NCBI GenBank assembly: GCA_964244885.1
Contig: CAXTKD010000010.1
Span: 1 to 64,000 of the forward strand
Reading direction: 5' to 3'
Length of the DNA: 64,000 bases
Source: CAXTKD01 sp964244885
GTDB taxonomy: Bacteria; Pseudomonadota; Alphaproteobacteria; Sphingomonadales; Sphingomonadaceae
The position numbers were made by a program, and so were the translations under genes. Of this stretch, positions 40,228-48,983 are shown piece after piece; position 1 is the stretch's first letter, and every line of letters begins with the position of its first letter. The notes beneath the pieces are model-generated. The model worked only from the letters and a program-made list of their open reading frames with translations, made no database searches and was not told the origin of the DNA.

Positions 40228-41328
40228 TCAGCCAATCCGGCTCAGCAGTCCTACAAGCTCCGCCTGCCGCGTCACGCCCGCCTTTGTCATAAGGCCACGC
40301 AAGTGTGTTCGCGCCGTCGGTAGCGCTATCACCAGCGAGGCGGCGGCGGATTCGACCGAATGGCCGGCCATCAGCAGTGCCGCAAGGTCGGCTTCGCGGG
40401 GGGTGAGGCCGAAGGCCTTGCGGTGGAGGTGCGAGGCGCCGGCGGCGGGCGCGGCGGGGTCGACCACGATTACCAGCGCCGCGGCCTCGGCGGGGGCAAG
40501 CAGGCGGTGGCGGCGGGGGAGAGGGTAAGCGGTGACGACGAACGACGCGCGGCCCGAAGGGCGGCCGATTCGCGCGGCGCCGGCGCGAGGCGGGTTCGCG
40601 ACCGCGCGATGGACGAGCGCCTGAAGCGCCGCGTCGTCCCGCGGCGCGCGCGCCACGAGGCGGCCGCCCGGCGCGTCCAGGCCGTCAGCGGCGGCGAGCA
40701 ACGCCGCCATAAGCGCGGTCATGCGGAGGACCCGGCCGTGCTCGTCGAGCAGCAGCGCCGGCTCGGCGGCGGTCGTGGCGAGGCCGTCCCAATAGGCCTC
40801 GACGAGCTTCTCGGCGTGGCGGAAGCCGAGTTGCAAGGCGCGGTCGATTTGCGGGAAGATCGCGGCAAGCTTGCGCTGCTCGTCACTGGGCGTGTGACCG
40901 TCAGCGGTGTGGCGGTGAATCGAAAGCGCGGCGCGTAAATCCCCCTCCCCGAGAACTGACACCGCCGTCATGTGATGGTTCCAACGCGGGTAGGAGTTCA
41001 ACCACTTCATGAAGTCGGCGACCGAGGGGTCTTCGCGGTCGAGATGATCGGTGTCGAGATAGATCGCCGATGAGGTGAGAGCCATGACGACCGGAACCTG
41101 CGGCTCGCGGTCGATAAGGCCGGCGTCCCAATAGGCGTCGATAACTTCCTGCTCGGTGTGGAAGTCGCTGTGCAGAATGCCTTGGCGGCGGTCGATGACA
41201 TGGAAGGCGCCGCCGGCGCCACCGAGCGCCGCGATCATCCGCCGCGACCAGGGGGTCCACAACGCATCGTCGAGCGCCGCCGCGTAGGCGCCCTCGACGA
41301 GTGCTTCCAGATCGTCCGCCAACCCCAT
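40228..41328 (-). CDS. LuxR-type helix-turn-helix regulator
   Basis: 366 residues from the ATG at 41328. The C-terminal 60 residues form a GerE/LuxR DNA-binding domain (FGLTPREADLAALLMAGHSVESAAASL with LPTARTHLRGLMTKAGV). The N-terminal 250 residues lack a receiver Asp pocket and have no clear autoinducer domain; this layout occurs in many sphingomonad regulators. It lies 91 bp downstream of nothing on its own strand but precedes the PEP-CTERM gene at 40136, which it might control. Divergent from the malic enzyme gene. Confidence 0.85.
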   Translation of the reverse strand: MGLADDLEALVEGAYAAALDDALWTPWSRRMIAALGGAGGAFHVIDRRQGILHSDFHTEQEVIDAYWDAGLIDREPQVPVVMALTSSAIYLDTDHLDREDPSVADFMKWLNSYPRWNHHMTAVSVLGEGDLRAALSIHRHTADGHTPSDEQRKLAAIFPQIDRALQLGFRHAEKLVEAYWDGLATTAAEPALLLDEHGRVLRMTALMAALLAAADGLDAPGGRLVARAPRDDAALQALVHRAVANPPRAGAARIGRPSGRASFVVTAYPLPRRHRLLAPAEAAALVIVVDPAAPAAGASHLHRKAFGLTPREADLAALLMAGHSVESAAASLVIALPTARTHLRGLMTKAGVTRQAELVGLLSRIG

Positions 41329-41468
41329 GACACGCTCTCGCGCCAACCTGCGATTAATAGTGATGCCCGGAGCAGCAAGGTCAAGCATCCGCATCGCTGG
41401 ACGACGTGGGAAGGAGCCTTATACATGGGGAACGCAGTCATAATGCGCCTGCCACGGGAGTCGAGAAT

Positions 41469-43751
41469 TTGGCCGAAGACGTTACGCCCGCCGGCAGCTC
41501 CGTGCAGTTCACAGAGCGCGAGGCGCTGCACTTCCACTCGCGCGGACGGCCGGGCAAGATCGAGATCGTCGCGACCAAGCCGATGGCGACGCAGCGCGAC
41601 CTGAGCCTTGCCTATTCGCCGGGCGTCGCGGTGCCGGTGCGCGCCATCGCCGACGATCCGGCGACCGCCTACGACTATACTGCCAAGGGCAACCTCGTCG
41701 CGGTGATCACCAACGGCACCGCCATCCTCGGCATGGGAAACCTCGGCGCGCTGGCGTCGAAGCCGGTGATGGAAGGCAAGGCGGTGCTGTTCAAGCGCTT
41801 CGCCGACGTCGATTCGATCGACATCGAGCTGAAGACCGAGGACGTGACGCGCTTCATCGACGCGGTCGAGCTGATGGAGCCGACCTTCGGCGGCATCAAC
41901 CTCGAGGACATCAAGGCGCCCGAGTGCTTCATCATCGAGCAGACGCTGCGCGAGCGGATGAACATCCCCGTCTTCCACGACGACCAGCACGGCACCTCGA
42001 TCATCGCCACCGCCGGCCTGATCAACGCGCTGTTCCTGACCGGGCGCGACGTCAAGGACATCAAGCTGGTGGTCAACGGCGCGGGAGCCGCGTCGATCGC
42101 CTGCACCGAGATGGTGAAGGCGCTGGGCGTGCCGAGCGATCAGGTGCTGATGTGCGATTCGAAGGGCGTCATCTACCAGGGCCGCACCGAGGGCATGAAC
42201 CAGTGGAAGTCGGCGCACGCCGCGAAGACCGAGGACCGGACGCTGGCCGACGCGATGCGCGGGGCGGACGTGTTCTTCGGCCTTTCGGTCGCCGGGGCGC
42301 TGACGCCGGCGATGGTGAAATCGATGGCGCCCAAGCCGATCATCTTCGCGATGGCCAACCCCGATCCCGAGATCACGCCGGAGGACGCGCACGCCGTCCG
42401 CGACGACGTGATCGTCGCGACCGGCCGCTCGGACTATCCGAACCAAGTCAACAACGTGCTGGGCTTCCCCTACATCTTCCGGGGCGCGCTCGACGTTCGC
42501 GCGACGACGATCAACGAGCCGATGAAGCTCGCCGCCGCGCAGGCGCTCGCCGCGCTGGCGCGCGAATCGGTGCCGGACGAGGTCGCGGCGGCTTACGGCG
42601 GTGCGGCGCACAAGTTCGGGCGCGACTATATCATCCCCGCGCCCTTCGACCCCCGGCTGATCGAGGAAGTGCCGATCGCGGTCGCGCGCGCCGCGATCGA
42701 CTCGGGCGTGGCGCAGAAGCCGATCACAGACTGGGCCGCCTATCGCACGCGCCTTCGCGGCATGCTCAACCCGACGTCGGCGGTGCTCGCCGGCAGCTTC
42801 GAGCAGGCGCGCGCCAACCCGAAGCGCGTGGTGTTCGCCGAGGGCGAGCAGGAGGTCGTGCTGCGCGCCGCGGTGTCGTTCCGCGAGGGCGGCTACGGCA
42901 CGCCGGTGCTGGTCGGCCGCGAGCAGCCGATCCGCGAGGCGCTGGCGCGAATCGGAGTCGACGACCCCGACAGCTTCGAGATCCACAACAGCGCCAGCTC
43001 CGACCATGTCCCGGAGATGGTCGAGCGGCTTTATTCGCGGCTCCAGCGCGACGGCTATCTGCCGCGCGACATCCAGCGGATGGTCAACCACGAGCGCAAC
43101 ATCTTCGCCGCGCTGCTCGTCGACATGGGGGTCGCCGACGCGATGGTGAGCGGCGTGACGCGGCACTTCAACCAGGTCATGGGGCAGGTCAGCCAGGTCA
43201 TCTCGCCCGAACCGGGCCATGTGCCGTTCGGAATCCACCTGTTCGTCGGGCGCAGCGAGACGATCCTGATCGCCGACACCGCGGTCCACGAGCGCCCGTC
43301 GGCCGAGACGCTGGCGGACATCGCCGAGGCGAGCGCGGCGGTGGCGCGGCGGCTCGGCCAGCACCCGCGCGTCGCCTTCCTGTCCTACTCGAACTTCGGC
43401 AACCCCGGCGGCACCATCGTCGGCCAGATCCGCGAGGCGGTGTCGATCCTCGACTTCCGCCAGGCCGGCTTCGAATATGAAGGCGAGATGTCGGCCGATG
43501 TCGCGCTCAACCCGGAGATGGCGCGGGTCTACCCGTTCAGCCGCCTGTCGGGCCCGGCCAATGTCCTGATCATGCCGGGCCTCCACGCCTCCAACATCTC
43601 GGCCAAGCTGCTGAAGGAGCTCGGCGGCGGGCGGGTCCTCGGGCCGCTGCTCGTCAACATGGGCCGGCCGGTGCAGATCGTGCCGATGACCGCGTCCGCC
43701 ACCGACATCGTGACGATGGCGGTGCTGGCGGCGAGCGGAGCGGTGCGCTGA
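41469..43751 (+). CDS. maeB: NADP-dependent malic enzyme with phosphotransacetylase-like C-terminus
   Basis: About 760 residues. The N-terminal malic enzyme part has KPMATQRDLSLAYSPGVA, the metal/substrate segments FGGINLEDIKAPECF and VFHDDQHGTSII, and the NAD(P) loop VVNGAGAASIAC. The C-terminal 330 residues resemble phosphate acetyltransferase (VFAEGEQEVVLRAAV, GNPGGTIVGQIREA), usually regulatory in MaeB. It converts malate to pyruvate and CO2. The start chosen is TTG 41469, with GGGAG 8 bp before, giving MAEDVTPAGSSVQFTEREAL; a GTG at 41406 is the upstream alternative. Confidence 0.94.
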   Translation: MAEDVTPAGSSVQFTEREALHFHSRGRPGKIEIVATKPMATQRDLSLAYSPGVAVPVRAIADDPATAYDYTAKGNLVAVITNGTAILGMGNLGALASKPVMEGKAVLFKRFADVDSIDIELKTEDVTRFIDAVELMEPTFGGINLEDIKAPECFIIEQTLRERMNIPVFHDDQHGTSIIATAGLINALFLTGRDVKDIKLVVNGAGAASIACTEMVKALGVPSDQVLMCDSKGVIYQGRTEGMNQWKSAHAAKTEDRTLADAMRGADVFFGLSVAGALTPAMVKSMAPKPIIFAMANPDPEITPEDAHAVRDDVIVATGRSDYPNQVNNVLGFPYIFRGALDVRATTINEPMKLAAAQALAALARESVPDEVAAAYGGAAHKFGRDYIIPAPFDPRLIEEVPIAVARAAIDSGVAQKPITDWAAYRTRLRGMLNPTSAVLAGSFEQARANPKRVVFAEGEQEVVLRAAVSFREGGYGTPVLVGREQPIREALARIGVDDPDSFEIHNSASSDHVPEMVERLYSRLQRDGYLPRDIQRMVNHERNIFAALLVDMGVADAMVSGVTRHFNQVMGQVSQVISPEPGHVPFGIHLFVGRSETILIADTAVHERPSAETLADIAEASAAVARRLGQHPRVAFLSYSNFGNPGGTIVGQIREAVSILDFRQAGFEYEGEMSADVALNPEMARVYPFSRLSGPANVLIMPGLHASNISAKLLKELGGGRVLGPLLVNMGRPVQIVPMTASATDIVTMAVLAASGAVR

Positions 43752-44554
43752 GCGACAAGCCGCCGCTGCTGTTCGTCCACGGCATGTGGAGCACGCCCGC
43801 CGTGTGGACCAGCCTGCGCGCGCATTTCGAGGGGCTGGGCCATGCGACATCCGCGCCGGTGCTGCCGCTGCATGACGCCGATCCGTCCGCGCCGCCGCCG
43901 GAGAAGCTCGGGACGCTTGGCATCGCCGACTATGTCGATTTCCTCGTCGCCGACGCCAAGAGCGCCCCCGGCGCGCCGGTGATCGTCGGTCATTCGATGG
44001 GGTCGATGCTGGCTCAGCTGGTGGCGGCCAAGGTCCAGCCGCGCGGGCTGGTGCTACTGTCGCCAGCCGCGACCGCGACGACGGCGCGGCTGTCGCTCTC
44101 CTCGCTGAGCGCGGTCGGCGGAATCCTGATGTCGCGCGCCTGGTGGAAGAGCCCCACCAGGATCGACCGCGAGCGCGCCCGCGCCGGGATCTTCAATGCC
44201 GTGCCGAACGACGTCGCGGAGGCCGAGATCGACGCATTGGTCTGGGACTCCGGCCGGGTGCTGTTCCAGATGGCGATGCCGTGGGCGGACAAGAGCAAGT
44301 CGGCGACGGTCGATTACGGGAAGCTGTCGATGCCCGCGCTGATCGTCGTCGGAGAGGAGGACCGCATCACGCCGGTGTCGATCGCCCGCGCGACGGCGCG
44401 GGCGTTGACCGGGCCGGTGGATTATCGCGAGTTGCCGGGGGTCGGGCACTGGCTGTTCCACGAGCCGGTGGCGGGCGAGGTGGCGGGGTTGATCGAAGGA
44501 TTCCTTCGAACTCTGAGCATCGGCCAGGCCGCCCCACCCCAACCCCTCCCCTGA
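43748..44554 (+). CDS. Alpha/beta hydrolase, probable CTG start
   Basis: 268 residues if it starts at CTG 43748. The first ATG in frame (43784) would remove PPLLFVHG, which holds the first beta-strand and the oxyanion-hole HG motif. No ATG, GTG or TTG lies in frame nearby upstream, whereas CTG has GGAG 7 bp before it and forms a CTGA overlap with the maeB stop. The nucleophile elbow is VGHSMGS, the acid is in GEEDRITP and the catalytic His in LPGVGHWLF. The last residues (APPQPLP) and stop are supplied by the palindromic repeat beginning at 44532. Confidence 0.82.
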   Translation: MSDKPPLLFVHGMWSTPAVWTSLRAHFEGLGHATSAPVLPLHDADPSAPPPEKLGTLGIADYVDFLVADAKSAPGAPVIVGHSMGSMLAQLVAAKVQPRGLVLLSPAATATTARLSLSSLSAVGGILMSRAWWKSPTRIDRERARAGIFNAVPNDVAEAEIDALVWDSGRVLFQMAMPWADKSKSATVDYGKLSMPALIVVGEEDRITPVSIARATARALTGPVDYRELPGVGHWLFHEPVAGEVAGLIEGFLRTLSIGQAAPPQPLP

Positions 44555-44621
44555 AGGAGAGGGGCTATAGTCAGCACGGGCCAGAAAGCCCCTCTCCTTC
44601 AGGGGAGGGGTTGGGGTGGGG
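44532..44621. repeat. Perfect 35-bp inverted repeat overlapping a gene end
   Basis: Arms 44532-44566 and 44587-44621 are exact complements around a 20-base spacer. The left arm lies inside the hydrolase gene and contains its stop (44552-44554). The element sits between two convergent genes and would form a long hairpin in either transcript, so it may also end transcription. Confidence 0.9.
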
Positions 44622-44628
44622 AAGCAGC

Positions 44629-46992
44629 CTATCCGCGCAACGTCGCCCCAACCGCCTTCTGCGCTGCCGCGACGATCTTCGCGGCAAGGCCGTCGATGTC
44701 CGCGTCGGTGAAGCTGCGCTCGCCGGGCTGGAGCGTCACCGAGACCGCGAGCGAGAGGCGGCCGTCGGGAAGCTCGAAGCGGTCGAACAGCGCGACATCG
44801 GTGATCGCCGCCCTGTCGGCGCCCTTGACCGCGCGGAGCAGCGCGTCGGCCGAGGTGCCGGCGTCGACGACGAAGGCGAAGTCGCGGGTCACCGCCTGCA
44901 GCGCCGGCGGCATGTAGGCCGGCCGGGCGCGCCTGGCGGCGCGCTGCGGCAGAGCGTCAAGGAAGATTTCGGCGACGATCACGACGCCGCGCAGGTCCAA
45001 GGCGCGGGCGACCGAGGGGTGGAGCTCGCCGAACTCCGCGAGCACCGCCTTGCCGAGGCCGAGGCGGCCTGAGCGCCCGGGGTGATACCACGAGGGGGCG
45101 GTCGCCGACGCCTGGAGGTTGGCGACCGGCGCGCCGGCGGCGGCGAGCGCGGCGATCACCTCGGCCTTGGCGTCGAAGGCGTCGAACGGCGCAGCCCGGC
45201 CGCCGCGCCAGTCGCGCGGCTGGCGGTCGCCGGTCAGGACGATGCCGACCGACGGGTGCTCACCGTCGGCGAGATAGCGGCGGCCGAGCTCGAACAGCCG
45301 GAGGCTGCCGGCTCCGCGATCGGCGTTGCGCTTGGCGGCGGCAAGCAGGCCGGGAAGCAGCGACGGGCGCATGGTCGCGAGATCGGCCGAGATCGGGTTC
45401 TCGAGCGTCCACGGCGCGTCGCCGAACAGCGCCGCCTGGTCGGGGGCGATGAAGCTCCAGGTCACCGCCTCGTCGAGGCCGCGCGCCGCGATGGCGCGGC
45501 GGACTCGGCGCTCGATCAGCTGCGCCGGCGTCGCGGTCGGGCGGGCGACGCCCTCGGCGCGGGGCAGCGCGGTCGAGGGGATGAGATCGAAGCCGGCGAG
45601 GCGGACGACCTCCTCGACGATGTCGGCCTCGCCGTCGACATCGCGGCGCCATGACGGAACGCCGATCTGCCACGGCGCGCCTTCGACGACCTTGAAGCCC
45701 AGGCGGCTCAGGATATCGGCCTGCGTCGTCGTGTCGACCGCGACGCCGCCGAGCGACTCGGTGCGCCCGGGGCGGTAGGCGACGGTTCGGACTTCGGTCG
45801 GCGCGTGCCCGGCATGCACGATCTCGGACGGTTCACCGCCACACAGGTCGAGGACCATGCGGGTCGCGAGCGCCAGGCCGCCGTCGAGAAAGGCGGGATC
45901 GACGCCGCGCTCGAAGCGGGCGCGGGCGTCAGAATTGATACCGAGCTTGCGGCCCGTGGCGCCGATGCGCTCGGGCGTGAAATAGGCGCACTCGATCAGG
46001 ATGTCGGTCGTCGCCTCGGTGACGCCGCTGTGCTCGCCGCCCATGATGCCGCCGATGTCGTGGACTTGGCTGTCGTCGGCGATGACGGTCATCGTACCGT
46101 CAAGCGTGTAGGCCTTGCCATTGAGCGCCTCGACGGTCTCGCCAGCTACCGCGCGGCGGGCGACGAGCGCGCCGTGGAGCCTGGCGAGGTCGTAGACGTG
46201 GAGCGGGCGGCCACGGTCGAAGGTGATGTAGTTGGTGATGTCGACCAACGCCGAGATCGGGCGAAGGCCGATGGCGCGCAGGCGCTGCTGCAGCCAGGCG
46301 GGGGACGCGCCGTTGGCGACGCCGCGCACGACGCGGCCGGCGAAGGCGGGGCAGCCCTCGGGATCGTCGGTGCGGATTTCGATGGGGCACGGGTAGCCGC
46401 CGTCGACCAGCTCGACCGTCCCGGCCTTCAGCGTGCCGACCCCGGCGGCGGCGAGGTCGCGCGCGATGCCGTGGACGCCCATGCAATCCTGCCGGTTGGG
46501 CGTGATCGCGACCTCGATGACGGGGTCGCTCAAGCCCGCCCATGCGGCGTAGCTTTCGCCGACGGCTGCGTCGGCGGGCAGCTCGATGATGCCGTCATGG
46601 TCGTCGCCGAGCTCCAGCTCGCGCGTCGAGCACATCATGCCGTTCGATTCGACGCCGCGGATCGCCGAGACGCGGAGTTCCATGCCGTTCGCCGGCACCG
46701 TCGCGCCGGGCAGGCCGAGCACGCCGACAACGCCGGCGCGCGCATTGGGCGCGCCGCAGACGACCTGAAGCGGATTGCCGTCGCCGATATCGACGCTCAG
46801 CACCTGCAGCTTGTCCGCCTGCGGATGACGCTCTGCCGTGAGCACGCGCGCTACCTTGAACCCCGCGAGCCGTGCCGCGGGGTCGGTGACGCCTTCGACC
46901 TCGAGGCCGACGCGGGTGAGCGCTTGCGTGATCTCGTCGAGGCTGGCGCTCGTCTCAAGGTGATCCTTGAGCCAGGACAGGGTGAACTTCAT
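44629..46992 (-). CDS. pheT: Phenylalanine-tRNA ligase beta subunit
   Basis: 787 residues. It opens MKFTLSWLKDHLE. The EMAP/tRNA-binding domain (VARVLTAERHPQADKLQVLSV), the B3/B4 editing domain (NYITFDRGRPLHVYDLARL), the B5 domain (DILSRLGFKVV, PSWRRDVDGEADIVEEVVRL) and a C-terminal anticodon-binding domain are in order. It forms the alpha2-beta2 synthetase with PheS. Its ATG overlaps the pheS stop (ATGA). Confidence 0.96.
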   Translation of the reverse strand: MKFTLSWLKDHLETSASLDEITQALTRVGLEVEGVTDPAARLAGFKVARVLTAERHPQADKLQVLSVDIGDGNPLQVVCGAPNARAGVVGVLGLPGATVPANGMELRVSAIRGVESNGMMCSTRELELGDDHDGIIELPADAAVGESYAAWAGLSDPVIEVAITPNRQDCMGVHGIARDLAAAGVGTLKAGTVELVDGGYPCPIEIRTDDPEGCPAFAGRVVRGVANGASPAWLQQRLRAIGLRPISALVDITNYITFDRGRPLHVYDLARLHGALVARRAVAGETVEALNGKAYTLDGTMTVIADDSQVHDIGGIMGGEHSGVTEATTDILIECAYFTPERIGATGRKLGINSDARARFERGVDPAFLDGGLALATRMVLDLCGGEPSEIVHAGHAPTEVRTVAYRPGRTESLGGVAVDTTTQADILSRLGFKVVEGAPWQIGVPSWRRDVDGEADIVEEVVRLAGFDLIPSTALPRAEGVARPTATPAQLIERRVRRAIAARGLDEAVTWSFIAPDQAALFGDAPWTLENPISADLATMRPSLLPGLLAAAKRNADRGAGSLRLFELGRRYLADGEHPSVGIVLTGDRQPRDWRGGRAAPFDAFDAKAEVIAALAAAGAPVANLQASATAPSWYHPGRSGRLGLGKAVLAEFGELHPSVARALDLRGVVIVAEIFLDALPQRAARRARPAYMPPALQAVTRDFAFVVDAGTSADALLRAVKGADRAAITDVALFDRFELPDGRLSLAVSVTLQPGERSFTDADIDGLAAKIVAAAQKAVGATLRG

Positions 46993-48233
46993 GCGCCCAC
47001 TCCCCCCGAGAGCGTCGGGACGCTCAGCGCCGAAAAGCCGTAATGCTTCAGCCAGCGCAGGTCGCCGTCGAAGAAGGGGCGGAGGTCGTCCATGCCGTAT
47101 TTGAGCATCGCCAAGCGATCGACGCCGGTGCCGAAGGCGAAGCCCTGCCACTCGTCGGGATCGAGGCCGCAGGCGGCGATCACCTTGGGGTGGACCATGC
47201 CGCTGCCGAGCACTTCCATCCAGCCCTCCGACCCGCCGACGACGCGGCGGCCGTTCTCGATCGTGTAGCCGACATCGACCTCGGCCGACGGCTCGGTGAA
47301 AGGGAAGTAGCTGGGGCGCAGGCGAAGCACGATGTCGTCGCGCTCGAAATAGGCCTTGAGGAAGGTCTCGAGCGTCCACTTGAGGTGGCCCATGTGGATG
47401 CCGCGGTCGATCACCAGGCCTTCGATCTGGTGGAACATCGGCGTGTGGGTAGCGTCCGAATCGGAGCGGTAGACGCGGCCCGGTGCGATGATGCGGATCG
47501 GCGGCTTTGCGCTGAGCATCGTGCGGATCTGGACCGGCGAGGTGTGGGTACGCAGCAGCATGCGCGTTGATCCTCCCCCCTCGGGGGAGGGGGACCGCGA
47601 AGCGGTGGAGGGGGCTGGGTTCGCGGAGAGGCCGGAGCCCCCTCCACCATGCTTCGCCCACGGCTGCTTCGCAGCCGGCTTCGCGGGATGACCTGCCACC
47701 GGCAGGTCATTTTGCCCCGCTACGCTCCCCTCCCCCGAGGGGGGAGGATTTGGGAAATAGAAGGTGTCGTGCATCGCCCGGGCCGGGTGGCTTTCGGGGA
47801 TGTTGAGCGCGGTGAAATTGTGCCAGTCGTCCTCGATCTCGGGGCCGGTCGCGACCGCGAAGCCCAGATCGGCGAAGATTTCGGCGAGCTCGTCCATGAC
47901 CTGGCTGATCGGGTGGACGGTGCCTTGCGGGCCGGCGCCGGTGGGCAGCGTGACGTCGATCCGCTCCGAGGTGAGGCGGGCGTCGAGGGCTGCGGTTTCG
48001 AGCGCGGCCTTGCGGGCGGCGATGGCGGCGGAGACGTCTTCGCGCAGGCCATTGATGCGCGGGCCGTCGCTCTGGCGCTGCTCGGGCGTCATGCCGCCCA
48101 GCGTCTTCAAAAGCGCGGTGACCGAGCCCGACTTGCCGAGCGCGCGGACGCGGAGCGCCTCGACCGCATCGAGGCTGTCGGCGCTGCTCGCTGCGCTCAG
48201 CAGCTCGTCGCGAAGGGAGTCGATCTCGCTCAT
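46989..48233 (-). CDS. pheS: Phenylalanine-tRNA ligase alpha subunit with in-frame repeat insertion
   Basis: 414 residues, about 60 longer than normal. The coiled-coil N-terminus, HPISQVMDELAEIFADLGF, DDWHNFTALNIPESHPARAMHDTFYF and, further on, LLRTHTSPVQIRTM, LVIDRGIHMGHLKW and GFAFGTGVDRLAMLKYG are the usual class II blocks. In ordinary PheS, DTFYF or DTFWF is followed within a few residues by LLRTHTS. Here residues 162-224 intervene, rich in Pro, Gly, Ser, Ala and Lys, and they are encoded exactly by the palindromic element at 47570-47750. There is no stop or frame change, and pheT follows with an intact overlap, so the enlarged enzyme is presumably functional. Confidence 0.95.
   Translation of the reverse strand: MSEIDSLRDELLSAASSADSLDAVEALRVRALGKSGSVTALLKTLGGMTPEQRQSDGPRINGLREDVSAAIAARKAALETAALDARLTSERIDVTLPTGAGPQGTVHPISQVMDELAEIFADLGFAVATGPEIEDDWHNFTALNIPESHPARAMHDTFYFPNPPPSGEGSVAGQNDLPVAGHPAKPAAKQPWAKHGGGGSGLSANPAPSTASRSPSPEGGGSTRMLLRTHTSPVQIRTMLSAKPPIRIIAPGRVYRSDSDATHTPMFHQIEGLVIDRGIHMGHLKWTLETFLKAYFERDDIVLRLRPSYFPFTEPSAEVDVGYTIENGRRVVGGSEGWMEVLGSGMVHPKVIAACGLDPDEWQGFAFGTGVDRLAMLKYGMDDLRPFFDGDLRWLKHYGFSALSVPTLSGGVGA
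47570..47750. repeat. Palindromic mobile-like element inside pheS
   Basis: About 181 bp bounded by complementary ends: ATCCTCCCCCCTCGGGGGAG at 47570 onward and its complement ending at 47750 (about 23 bp each). The interior holds further short palindromes, such as CCGCGAAGCGGTGG and GACCTGCCACCGGCAGGTC. It reads through in frame on the pheS strand. No target-site duplication is obvious. The ends resemble the C/T-rich palindromes elsewhere in the window. Confidence 0.88.
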
Positions 48234-48243
48234 TCCACCATTT

Positions 48244-48311
48244 CCGTCATCCCGGCGAAAGCCGGGACCCAGTCGGGCCGTCCTGGGTCCCGGCTTTCGC
48301 CGGGATGACGG
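48244..48311. repeat. Perfect 29-bp inverted repeat upstream of pheS
   Basis: Arms 48244-48272 and 48283-48311 are exact complements with a 10-base spacer. The core CCCGGCGAAAGCCGGG resembles the pair at 61947-62053 (both have GCGAAAGC and end in GACCCAG). It lies between the rplT terminator and the pheS start, so any promoter of pheST must share this space. Confidence 0.9.
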
Positions 48312-48335
48312 TGACTAGGTGAGTGTCCAAACGAA

Positions 48336-48370
48336 AAGGGCGCGGGCCGCTTATCGCACCCCGCGCCCTT
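48336..48370 (-). terminator. Terminator after rplT
   Basis: AAGGGCGCGGG (48336-48346) pairs with its complement at 48360-48370, and the leftward exit reads CCCTTTTCGT. It follows the rplT stop by about 20 bp. If effective, it separates rpmI-rplT from pheST, which would then need its own promoter or rely on read-through. Confidence 0.8.
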
Positions 48371-48390
48371 CGAAGTCTTGCGTCCCGAAT

Positions 48391-48768
48391 TTAAGCCGCG
48401 ATGCGGGCGTCTTCCGGGAGCGCGGCCTTCGCCTGGGCGAGGATCGCGCTAAACGCTTCGGGCTGGTGGATCGCGAGATCGGCCATGATCTTGCGATCGA
48501 CCTCGATGTTCGCGAGCTTGCAGCCGTGCATGAAGACGCCGTAGGTCAGGCCTTCCAGGCGCGCCGCCGCGTTGATGCGCTGGATCCAGAGCGCGCGGAA
48601 GTTGCGCTTCTTAACCTTGCGATCGCGATAGGCGTACTGGCCGGCCTTCTCCACCGCCTGCCTGGCGATGCGGATGGTGTTCTTGCGGCGCCCGAAATAG
48701 CCCTTGGCTGCCTCGAGAACCTTCTTGTGCCGTGCGTGGGCGGTTACGCCCCTCTTTACGCGTGCCAT
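48391..48768 (-). CDS. rplT: 50S ribosomal protein L20
   Basis: 125 residues. MARVKRGVTAHARHKKVLEAAKGYFGRRKN and the globular C-terminus (LWIQRINAAARLEGLTYGVFMHGCKLANIEVDRK) are diagnostic. It binds 23S rRNA early in large-subunit assembly. It follows rpmI by 11 bp. No infC precedes the pair here. Confidence 0.98.
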   Translation of the reverse strand: MARVKRGVTAHARHKKVLEAAKGYFGRRKNTIRIARQAVEKAGQYAYRDRKVKKRNFRALWIQRINAAARLEGLTYGVFMHGCKLANIEVDRKIMADLAIHQPEAFSAILAQAKAALPEDARIAA

Positions 48769-48779
48769 CTAAGCGGCTC

Positions 48780-48983
48780 CTACTTCAGGCCGTAAGGCGC
48801 CCACAGCTTGACGCGCTGTGTGTCGGCCTCGGCCAGAACGGTGGTGCCGCGGTTGGTGCGGATATACTTGCTGCTGTGGCTGATCAGACGGTGGCGCTTG
48901 CCGGCGACGCCGTGCTTGATCTTGCCAGTCGCGGTGAGCTTGAAGCGCTTCTTCACGCCGCTCTTGGTCTTGAGCTTGGGCAT
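48780..48983 (-). CDS. rpmI: 50S ribosomal protein L35
   Basis: 67 residues. MPKLKTKSGVKKRFKLTATG and HRLISHSSKYIRTNRGTTVL are the L35 pattern. The ATG at 48983 has AGGAG upstream. It is the first gene of the rpmI-rplT unit; its promoter should lie in the 155-bp gap shared with the divergent AsmA-type gene. Confidence 0.97.
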   Translation of the reverse strand: MPKLKTKSGVKKRFKLTATGKIKHGVAGKRHRLISHSSKYIRTNRGTTVLAEADTQRVKLWAPYGLK

